Below are positions 25,201 to 35,100 of a stretch of 64,000 nucleotides of DNA, piece after piece. The notes beneath the pieces are model-generated. The model saw only the letters and a program-made list of their open reading frames with translations. It searched no databases and had not been told where the DNA came from. The number at the start of each line of letters is the position of its first letter. Position 1 is the stretch's first letter. Source of the DNA: Dipylidium caninum (lineage: Eukaryota > Platyhelminthes > Cestoda > Cyclophyllidea > Dipylidiidae); the NCBI GenBank assembly GCA_017562135.1, contig QEYB01000158.1, forward strand, positions 62,001 through 126,000, given 5' to 3'. The position numbers and the translations under genes are program-made.

Positions 25201-28200
25201 GGGCAGATTCCGTGATTTAGCCGCAACCAGAGCATGAGACCCAGGAGGCGACCACCGAGGAATCAAGGAGATGTGGAGGAGGAGACTTGCCATGTTGTCC
25301 AAATAGCCGTTGGAAGTATGGCGACCAGACGGTTCATGTAGTTGAACACTTCAGTGATGTACGCACCGACTTGCACCGAGGTCAAATTGTCTCCGTTCTA
25401 CAAATTACCTCTTCCCCCTCAGTATCAGTCCCTCCAACTCGTTCGACAGAGCTACCTTCAGTTTTCCCCCAACTTCGCGTGCTCTTTTGCTCTTTTTCCA
25501 GCACCTGCGTCCTCCCGGCGGTATCTCTTGTCATCGCGCCTCTCACTGGTCATATCGTCTGACCAATGAAGGCTAATCAAGATTAAAATCAGACATTGCG
25601 CTGTGTGGATGAATGACTGGGTTTGTGTGTGCGTGTGTGTAAGTGTCTCTGTCATCATTAGCTAGGCTATTGCGCCGTCTCGCCGCATGCTATCCCCAGA
25701 AGTGCAATGAAGCTGGTCAAGTTTGGGCAAGAAGAGCTCGGGTGCTTGGGGTCGGACCAAGTTGCCCCTTGCCGCTGAAGCATCCATTTGGTTTACTTCT
25801 CCCTCCGACTACAATTGCCTGTCATGACTCATTCTTCCGAGTAAATTTCGTCTTGCCTCTAAAACAGTTCGCATAAAATATGCCTCTTCCGAGGAGGCCT
25901 CGAAGGGACGAAGTAAAGTCTGGCCTAGACTGCCTTTGTCCCCGTGTCAAAGCCATTTGTCAAAATATTGTCTCCTCTTATTGATAGAGTCATATTTGTC
26001 CTAGTTTATTCCTCTCCATCTCAGTGAAATTTGCTATTGGGCATGTTGGGGGAGCGACCGGTCTTTCGTCTACTACGTCTACCATTCAGTCACTTTTCCC
26101 ACGACCTCAGCCGACAGGCTAAAACACTCAAATCGAGCATATTACAGTTTTTGTATCAAAATTTTAACCTTTCTCATGCCCACCCCACTCGTCTAAAATG
26201 CACTACTCCTGTCACTAAGCGATTAGAACAAAACCTTGCCCTAACGGTGATGAAGGGCACGTGTCACATATATGTGACACGGGGTGAGCTCACTCCCACC
26301 ATAGTTAAAGTGGACAAGTCTGGCTGGTAGAAGGCCAATCTCTTTTGGCTTTTTCAGTAGAAGTCGGTCCAGATCTGCTGGCGCCTCTGCTCCCTCTCCC
26401 TGCTTTTCCCCTACTCCCACTTTTAGTGGCTAACGCCAGTCAACTTCTCTCGTCGTCATGGCAGTGAGCATTCATAGCGCGAGTTACAGACCTCCTTCTT
26501 GTGCCTTATTGACTTGTCGTACTCATGTACAAACGCGTTGACAACGGACTATGCCCAAAACAAAGTAGTTATGAGCTCCCAATCACAGGAGTCCTCTTCC
26601 TGCTTAATCACTCTAGTTTGGGTGTTAACCACAGCCACTTTGAAAGAAGTCTTCCTTCTTCTCATTCAAGTTTAGTTAAGCCGCCCTGTTTGGTTTCTTT
26701 CCTCTCGTCGTTTTGAATGGTCCTACAAATTAAGACTATCCACGTTCTCCATCATTTCGGTTTCAGGAGTCGTTCGTACACCCGACATTCTCACGAATGG
26801 GTCTGCTCTTCGCGCACCACCCATTCCCCTTCAGAACCGTTCATTTCCACCGAATGCGGCAGCTTTTCTCCACTACATTTCCGTTATTCTAACCGATTGG
26901 TCTTAATAGGCTTCCAGGCAAGCAATCTTGTTCACGAAGGCCTCCGAAGGCCTCCTGGCCTCTGTGCAACACGGATGCGCAGGCTGGAGATACTAGGATC
27001 TTGGCCCAGAGTGAGAAGCTAATGTGTTACGATGATGCTAACCCCAAGCGGATATACACCTTTGCGATGGCGATATGAAATGCTGTTTTCTTCAGTTGTT
27101 CTGCTACGTGGGTGACAGGTGGAGGCACCAATTTGCACATTCGAGACGGCTGTTGGCGGAGTTCTGGACTGGCGATTTACCCTCATTCCATTAGCAATTT
27201 GCGTGACTGCATTATTAATGACACTTCACATGTCTGGGATACGTTTATCCAGATGGAGCATGTAACCGAGGTCGCCTCCTCCATGACGTGATGAAATTCC
27301 AACTCTAATTGGTGGATTAAACTGCATTTTGTTTGATGCCGAAGTTAGAATATAAATGATTGGTTGTCGAGGCTACACTCACGTCCCTCCGACCAATCAG
27401 CGCCTTAGTGCCCTATTTTCCCTTTTTTTGCTAGTTGGTGAGTCTAACCTCATTAAGACAACTTTCTCACCCATTGTGTATAGCGGTTGGCCTCGTTAAA
27501 GCTTTCAAACGGCTCACGAAAGGAGTACTTTCAGCCCCTTTGGTGGTTAGAGTTTCATCGTGGGTGACAAGAAGAGAACCAAGAGTGATGTCACAATGAC
27601 CAAATGGGGCATCCTTGTGAGGGAGAGAAGATAGCCTCCCTTTCCGAGCACACTGGAAAGTCCATGAGGTGAAGAAGACACCGTGTAATTGCAATGAATA
27701 GAGGCGAGGTTGAGTCAAGTCGGTCACGACGTTGGAGGACTCGCGGTCGCATTGCATACCTCTTTGGGCATTGTGGTTAAGGCAGTAAAATGACCACCGT
27801 TCGGGTTCTCTGCGTCGCCGGTAGCTTTGAAATATGTTTTAAATTTTATTGCATTCTTCCACCCAACTTGAGAGTATTTTGAATGCTCGACGTTCTTCTG
27901 GTGGTGGTAACTGCCTCCGCATTTTCCACGCTCGCGGGCTTGTCAGGACAATCAAACCATCCTGACGTTGAAAGTGATCAAGAACGCACGATTCGCCTTT
28001 TAGGTCCTCTTCCATGTCACAGGTTTAATGAAGCTTCTATTTCAAATCGTTTTTTATCGGGAAAACAACTTGTCTACTAGACCATAAGACGTCGTTTGTG
28101 CGTCATTCCAAGTTTCATGTTATTGTCGAATGTTCATACTTGAGCATACAGTGCAGTGGGACTGAAAACTACTGCAGCCGTCATTACTCGTCACCGAGAC

Positions 28201-29556
28201 GAGTTGTAGTCTCTCATGGCTGAGTGGAGCACCGCCCTCCTCATCACAACTGCGTCCAGGAAGAGCAGTAACCTTGCCTTTCACCACAGCCTCTTCAGGC
28301 GGTCCTGGTCTCTGCAAATGTCCAAATGTGTTCTTTATTCTACTCTTCGTCCATGGTGGCGTCCTATGTGACTTTGGAGCATTCGCTAGTTATTCCAAAC
28401 CCCTCGCTACTTGCCAACCTGATTTACTTCAATGCTTAAGGCCCAGGAAGTCTAAATGCTGGAAATCAGCCAACCTTCCATCATAAGTATGCGAAATTTC
28501 AGTCATTTGCGGTATATTTCCTTCCCCTAGGACCGTTGGATAAGGGACGATTGCAGTCGCAACGCGCTTCCTAGTCTTTTTGGTCTCTTTCCAGACCTGT
28601 TGGACGACTGCGTGGCCTCGTCCAGCCCCTTCTACACCGGGCCGAATAGGCAGTCTCCGGCAAGAGCAACAGCAGCCGAAGTTGCCGACCCCTCGTCCGA
28701 CCACGAGGTGATGCACGAAGTGTCCGCATTCTTTGAATCCGCCCAAGTCGAACGACCCACCTACGTCCGTCTCAGATCCGCCTCTGCTCCCATTGATGAC
28801 AACCCGGGAGAGGATGCTCCTCGGCAGTCAGTGTGAGTCACTTTCATTCAGGGACCTTGTTATTTTCACCCCTTTATCCACATTCTTTGGATTTCCATGT
28901 CCTTAAATTGTTCCACGGAAGGAATTCGGTTTGAAGGTCGTTCAATCCTCGCCAATAACTACAACTGTTTTTCATCACTCTCACATTCTGTCCGGTTACA
29001 CCATAAATTAGGTTAAATTGCATCCTTAACATATCTTGAGGACCGAAATTTTGGGCTAACCCAATGCGAGGCTTCTCCAAGGAGCTCCACTTTTTTGACA
29101 TTGTGCACTTGTTAGAGGAAACAGTCGCCTGTCCCCCAAGAGACTAAGCCAAGTGTTTCAGATAAGGCAAAACAATAGTTTGCGTCGTTTTTCATGCTGT
29201 CTATTCTTTTTTTTGAAATTCCAGTCGCCTCATACGACGACGACTGCGTCGTCATTCGTACAACTACGAGAACCTCGTCAGCATTGCCCAACGCATGGCG
29301 GACGCGGGGGACGCCTTCGACCTCGAGCACCGACTGAGCAACAGCAGTGGCGCATCGGTGGGTGTTTTTATTCGCCCTTAACAATCACTGCATTCACTCA
29401 CACCCCTTCACTTTTTCATCTCCCCAGTTTTTTGAGTTGGGCAGAAGTAGCAGCTCCCTCCAGTGGCTCTCCTCCAGTCTGGCCGACCTTGTGGCTCTTC
29501 CGATTGGGGCACTGCGGAGCCTGTGGACTTCGGGATCGGTAGATGGGGAGGAGTGA
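22271..29556 (+). CDS. Multi-exon gene with a BH3-like motif near the C terminus
   Basis: Modelled exons: 22,271-22,462; 22,545-22,836; 23,559-23,635; 23,676-23,769; 24,220-24,609; 24,807-24,950; 28,595-28,832; 29,225-29,357; 29,428-29,556. All are open, intron phases match at every join, and the total is 1,689 nt (562 residues plus stop). The protein is largely disordered: an acidic run in exon 2 (LLEEDEEQD), Pro-rich stretches, an EEEEGEAGEA run in exon 5 and a poly-Pro stretch in exon 6. Residues about 496-508 (29,283-29,321) read IAQRMADAGDAFD. This fits the BH3 pattern of BH3-only apoptosis activators: spaced hydrophobics, then Gly-Asp, a hydrophobic and an acidic residue. The last exon has a moderately hydrophobic stretch with Trp, Leu and Val, a possible membrane-binding tail. 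The weakest points are the donor at 23,770 (GTCTTT) and the end of exon 6 (24,935 is also possible). Known: BH3 motifs bind Bcl-2-type grooves. Inferred: that this one does. Confidence 0.6.
23830..23969 (+). other. Optional exon candidate inside the BH3-like gene
   Basis: This stretch follows a TTTAG acceptor and ends at a GTAATG donor. It reads as a Gly/Ser- then Pro-rich peptide (residues such as LYNSPSLESPLAPPPPP). Its reading phase fits an upstream donor at 23,760 (GTACGA) but then does not match the next exon, so it was left out of the main model. It may be an alternative exon, or I may have its edges wrong. Confidence 0.3.
24977..28594 (+). other. Large intron of the BH3-like gene
   Basis: No exon here is needed to keep the frame: the exon ending near 24,950 and the one starting at 28,595 are both in phase 1. 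A candidate exon after the CCCCCTCAG acceptor near 25,421 is open in all three frames for 40 or more codons and cannot be decided. The palindrome at 26,261-26,280 lies in this intron. Other open stretches here (26,031-26,330 +, 27,467-27,757 -) show no motif. Confidence 0.45.
26261..26280. repeat. 20-bp perfect palindrome, second copy
   Basis: GTGTCACATATATGTGACAC is a perfect 20-bp palindrome. The inner 16 bp and the preceding ACGT match the copy at 5,626-5,645, but the flanks beyond differ. Two copies of a perfect palindrome this long in 64 kb would be rare by chance. Confidence 0.6.
29283..29321 (+). other. BH3-like motif coding segment
   Basis: Thirteen codons encode IAQRMADAGDAFD within the exon 29,225-29,357. 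In the standard BH3 numbering Ile would be h1, Met h2, Ala h3 and Phe h4, with the Gly-Asp pair between h3 and h4 in place. Met for the usual Leu at h2 and Ala at h3 are conservative but not ideal. The stretch before it is basic and then carries aromatic residues (RRHSYNYENL), and the region is predicted by eye to be helical. Confidence 0.5.
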
Positions 29557-29743
29557 TAAAGAAACGGTTAAATTATTCTTCCTGTTATCTATCTTAACCT
29601 AAGACACCAAATTGCACGAAGAGAATCAACAGCGGCAGCATTAGTAGCCTTATATTCATTATGTTTACCAAAACACACACAAGACTAAGCACCACGTTTT
29701 TGGTATTCATCCTGATTGGTCAGCCTTTTGGTTTATCATAGAA

Positions 29744-29749
29744 AATAAA
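29744..29749 (+). terminator. Polyadenylation signal candidate
   Basis: AATAAA occurs about 190 bp after the stop codon at 29,554-29,556, followed directly by an overlapping AATAAATAG. It is a plausible 3' end for the BH3-like gene. No other AATAAA lies closer to that stop. Confidence 0.45.
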
Positions 29750-29911
29750 TAAATAGTGAATCTCTATTTGTTCCCAAGAGTCAACAAAGTCTTCTTCTCA
29801 GTCTTTCGCCCTTGTCGGACAGTGAACATGGTCACTTGCTAGAACAAGTAAAAATGCTAGCGATGCTTTTAGATGAGAGTCTCGAGGGTTCTTAAGGTCT
29901 TCCACCTTTCA

Positions 29912-30084
29912 GTGAGATGGAAATGAGGGGCGTGGAACAGCTGGAAGCTCACGGCGGGGAGAGATACCAGGGAACAGCCTTCCTAGAGGAGATCTACCGA
30001 GTAGGACTGCGTAGCGAACTCGAAAGTCAGCCCGCTGAGATAGAGCAACACGCCATGTTCTGCCTCCTTACATGCTTTGGGGGG
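29912..30084 (+). other. Candidate orphan exon
   Basis: After a CCACCTTTCAG acceptor the sequence is open from 29,912 and contains an ATG at 29,917. Its composition looks coding (MEMRGVEQLEAHGGERYQGT at the start, then charged and hydrophobic residues in alternation). A donor is possible at 30,000 (GTAGGA) or near 30,084 (GTACAG). I found no partner exon in phase, either in the BH3-like gene upstream or before the ACK-like gene. No family is recognised. Confidence 0.3.
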
Positions 30085-30174
30085 TACAGTGGGGGGGGGG
30101 GAATGGGGGGTGTGAAAACTCCCCAGGATACACCTTGGAATGTGACCAGAACCGATGCGATGTTGAGTAAATGA

Positions 30175-32125
30175 TCCGCGAGAGGTGCTCCCCATGCAGT
30201 GACGCGCAACCGTCGGATTCACCACGTATATGATGGCTAAGGGTGCAGGTGGTTTGTTTTGTCTGACACCACGGCATCGTACAGCCGTAATCATTGTTTA
30301 GGGCACGAAAAAAGTCCCACACTTGAACACAAGGCCCCTGGCGCACCATAAACTACCTAATCCCAGGGCCAGAAAATGTGCAAGTCTGCAAAGACATTTT
30401 ATGTACACATGTGGTAGAGTACCTAGTTTATACTTGCAGTCTAAGCTGCCGCGACGCTGTCAAGGTTGCATCAGTGTTGTAACCGTGTGGATGGTGTTGT
30501 CTTAACTTGACAGGACCTCCACTCAGTGGTGTCCCATTATTTACACTCATTACCATACTTCGTAGTAAGCTATAAGGGCAAACTCCACGAGAACGGTGTA
30601 CTTTTGACGTGATTAAACCTCTCCCAGTTTGCTCTAAGGAGTGTGAGTTCGGTACGATAGCACCACTTCCATTGTCACCACTTGTCCTTTGTATGAATTT
30701 CGGCATTACTTGGAACACAGCAGTAGCAGAAGAGTATCAGAAACCTAATTGACCAATTATTTGGATTTGTTATGGTTTCAAACAGCATGCTTTTCCATGG
30801 ACTGCTTTTCCTGAACTCACATTATCAATGAACGGAATCGACATCTAGATCGGAGATCACCTGGTTTTGGTCTTAACAATAATTCCGTAATCCGTTTTCT
30901 ATGAACACTGAGGGACTGCAGCAAGGAAACAGGGCGATCTCGTCGAGGTATAAATTGGCATTCTGATTAGAGAATAAGGAAAACCCTTGTTTGGGGATAA
31001 TACAAGCTAGCGCAGCATCGTTTACATTAGTTCCTTGCAGTAAACGGTCGGGACTCAGAGGAATAGACCTCGGAAGTGGAGTCTCTAATCAGAAAAAATG
31101 CAAAAGCAAAATCCGGTCTTCCTTATTTAGTCTAAAAAACACCTATTCAAGAGAATGAGTAGTCGCAGCAACAATTTTCGTCGATTTGTGGTTCATTCGT
31201 ATTGGATGCATCATCTAACCTCCTTAAAACATTGAAAAATAATGATAAGCAATTGTCTATTAGGGCAAACAGATTCCGCTTTAGAATAGGAGCGCAACAT
31301 GAGTCAATAATAAATGCCCGCCGCCCGCAACCTCTGAAATTAAAAAACGCGGCATCTTTACGTAATAAAAGTTCAGAGTTTTGTTAAACGCAACCACTCC
31401 ATAATTTCTACACTTTTAATGTAAAATCCTAAAATACACAAATTTTAAAAGCAATGAAAAAGTCGTTCAGTAAAACTGGAAAGTTGTGCACTCCCATTTA
31501 CAGGACGTTTATTAATCTACTGGTTTTAATTAACTCGTATGACGAAGGCCTTGAAGTCTATTAATAGACTCGCGCGGCACTTGAAATTTTTCTTCTGAAA
31601 CGTAAGTGGGCAAACTTTTTATTCCACTAACCAAAAAAACAACAAAGTAACACTTTTCATTGCCAAATTAATGCATCCGGTTTTTTGATTCCATTTCGCA
31701 GTTGCTCGTAAATTGCTTTACTGAAGGTGTTTTACATCATATGTGGCTAAATAATTTTTTAGTCTGCAATAAGCTTTACTTGGATGATCCTAATAAACTC
31801 TGACCCTAATCATATTTTGAACAGTGCGGTTACAACTTGGTTGAGGAAACTATTTCGGTGGCAGTTACTTGAGTATATGAAAAATTGAAGTATTGCTACT
31901 GTAAATATTTTGACAATTTTAAGTCTTAGATGTTCTACGCAGTGCAGTTAAATAGAATGAAAGTCATTTTTAACTGAATGTATTGACCTGTTGCTTACAG
32001 CATAGCTTCTTACGCCCATGTAATCGATGTAGACGTTAAAATCTACGCATTCATATTAAAAAAATAGTTGTCGTACTGTCTTACTTCGAACGCATGTCAA
32101 CTGGCAATTTTGATTTTAGAGTGAC
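30175..32125. other. Intergenic or 5' region of the ACK-like gene
   Basis: AT-rich sequence, especially 31,100-32,100, with only short open stretches. I see no TATA box at a convincing distance from the ATG at 32,126. That exon may be preceded by an untranslated leader exon, since the ATG follows an acceptor-like TTTTAG at about 32,115. Confidence 0.4.
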
Positions 32126-35100
32126 ATGGTGCAAAGCGATCCCGCAGAGGATTTGTTAAAGTCCTTCCTCGAGTACGTTCAGCTGGAGGACTGTGCGGAT
32201 GCCCTTCGACAACACATGAAAATAACAAGGTTAATTTATTTTTTTTGCATCACCTCATTTAACCAACGTCTAATAATAGCAAATATGTTGACAGACGTAG
32301 TTAAAAATCTGTTCATTCTCGTAGCTTTAAAGGTCACCTGCAAGAGGTTGATCGATAGCAATTTTGTAAAGTGTTTTTACCTCTTTAGATTCGACCAGTT
32401 AAAAAATATTTCTGAAGAGGGTCTTAAGTCTCTCATTGGCAGTCCAGCAACAAAACGTTTCATGGAGAAGTATAAAAAGTATAAAGTTAAAGCCCGAGAT
32501 CCCAAGGTAAGTAATACTGCTTGAAATGTCCGAAGTCGATTTTGCTGTGCCCTCTCACCCATCGCATTACAAGGGGTAAGATGTGGCTAGAATATCTCTC
32601 TAAAATGTTAGGCAAGATTCTCACGTGGCTGCGTTATCCTGCTTGCAACAGTTGTCACACTCTATGGTTACAGGAACGCATGAGTGTTTTGTAATGCCTG
32701 AAACCTAATGAATGGCATGCCAATTAAGCTATGCCACTCAGATGAGAGCTCTACACGTATAGATACTGCGTCAAACCTTATTTTCACTTCTTCCCTCCAC
32801 ACTTTCACTTGATCCTCCCTCCCCTTTATCCGAAAAGAGCACTTTTTTGGCTTTCCAGACTCTTTCTTTCCGCCTCCCTTGCAGCCTTCGCGGATGTTAC
32901 CGATGACGGAATTTCTCACCAAACTAAATCTACAGTCTGTGGAGGAAAATTTGAAAGGAAGTCTTCACATTACGCGGTAGGTTTCTATTGTATCTCCGTA
33001 GTTGGCGAAAAATGGGCTTTGGTAGGTTGAGCGTGTAAAGAATAAGCCAGGCCTGTCAGTCGGCTGCATTAATGTTGATTTTTTACCGCGTCTCCCCTAA
33101 CTCTTACCTCGTGGCTGTCCTAGTCAGAAGCACGCAACTGTCCTGCGTCATTGTGACGACGGCGACGTCGCACTCCTCCTCTCAACTTATTTACTTTCAA
33201 GTAAATGCCTCGGGAATTTCCACTATTCTAAATCACAGCCACCAAAAATATTCAATGCGCCAATCCCATCTAGTGCATATTTACTTTTCTTTTTTTCGAT
33301 GTCAAATGAATTAGGAAAGCATAACTAACTAGACTTGGTGCAACCGCGAGGGAGGCAGTTTGTCGGGTAAATCCGCTGGATCTGTGTAAAAGTGTCAACC
33401 TACATAAGCTTGCAGGCGATAAGTTGTCATTTTCATCGGCACTTTCGACTACTTTAGACTAGAACACTTCGCCTACGCGACTGTGGAAGAATTGGACGAG
33501 GTGATGGAGGAGGAGTCGGCACGTCAAATCCTCAAGGCCTATAAGAAGGAGAAGCGAGTAGGTTATTTTTCTCATATCTCACTTGTCACTACTCGAACCA
33601 AAGGTGGGAAGAACTTGGCCTCACCTTTAGGCAGGCAAAACGAGACACGAAAATAGCGAGCCAGTAGGATTAAATCCAACGAAGCGGAGGAGAGGAGCGA
33701 ATGTGTTGTAGCGTAGACGTAGATGTAGCCTAATTAACTAAGAAGTGTGGGGGGCGAGAGGAGGGTAAAGTCATTTCTCGCCTTTTTTCACCTACATTTT
33801 CTGGCGTCTAGCAACTCCAATTCGCAAAATTTTCCTGTTTCCCGACTTCGCTGATGGGACCGTTGGCGCACATAACCAAAACAGCGTTGGAACACCTACT
33901 TAATACGAAAGTTGACAAAGAAATTGGACTGGAGGCAAAGATTGAACTGAAGGAGGAGAAGTAACTTCTCCCTTCTTGATCTCACTCTCCCCGCCGCCCC
34001 TTTTCCCGTCCCTCTTCCCTCCTTTTTCTCAGTGAGACCGCCACGAGCTGTAGGGTAGACGGAGGCAACTGCAATGCCTTTTGTGCCCATCTAAAAGAAT
34101 AGCAGCTGCTGCAGATTGGAAGGACTGGTAAACAGGATGCCGTTGTGAAACAATGTTAAGGGGCAATTGAGATTTATGTGATTCTGTCGCTCTCACCTTG
34201 CACATCTCGCTATAAACCCTCGGCGTCACTCATATTTACACAATTACGCTTTGCAGTCGTCAGTTAACGACCTCTTGCCGCTGCAGTGCTCTGTAAAGGT
34301 TGCAACTTGACGCGAAGGCAGTAAATCACACATGTTTCGGATAGCAGTCACCCGACGCCCCAAGTGACACCTGAGAGGATTTTTTCTCCTGCCTCCGTCT
34401 TATGTTTGCTTAAATCAACCTTTGTGTTCTACCCTAAGTTCCCTTTGCCGCGGAAAAGGCGGTGGTTTGTTTAGTAACCGCTTACCTCCACTCTTCCTTG
34501 TCAGAAAACCGACCAGAAAGCCTTCCTCGTCCTCTGAGGATAACGAATCTGACACACACTCGGATGCCAGTGAGTGTTGTGAAGTTACAGTGGAGCTTGA
34601 GCGTGTTAATCAGAAGCCCGCCCCCCCACTGCCCCAGCAAGGTAACCACACACACTCTCTCGACTTATTCGTTTTCGGTTATGAGAATGTTTATACTATC
34701 AAAAAAGGGTGGGAGTGACACTGTCGACGTTCAAAGGGCTAAGGTTAACCGCCAAGTCAATCATAACCGCCGCTCACTTCAGACGTACATAGGCGAACCG
34801 TCTCGGAGGTCACACCAATCATTTCCCTCAGGCAGTCATTGTCGTCAATCACTGTTATCGACGACAGAAATATAGCGGTATAGGAGAGTTATGGATAACT
34901 CCTCGCCTTGTGTTTATAAGTTAATTCGAGTCCCTGTTAGCGCGCAGATAAACAAGACTCCATGCGCACACTGTAGACACGGATGGAGGTCTGACTTTGT
35001 CATCTCTGAACACCAATTTGACGGTTTCGTGTTTAAGCTTCCCGTCGAGAGCTAGATCCACGCTACCCTCTGGTTTACCGTCTAACGGGCAGTTCTATGA

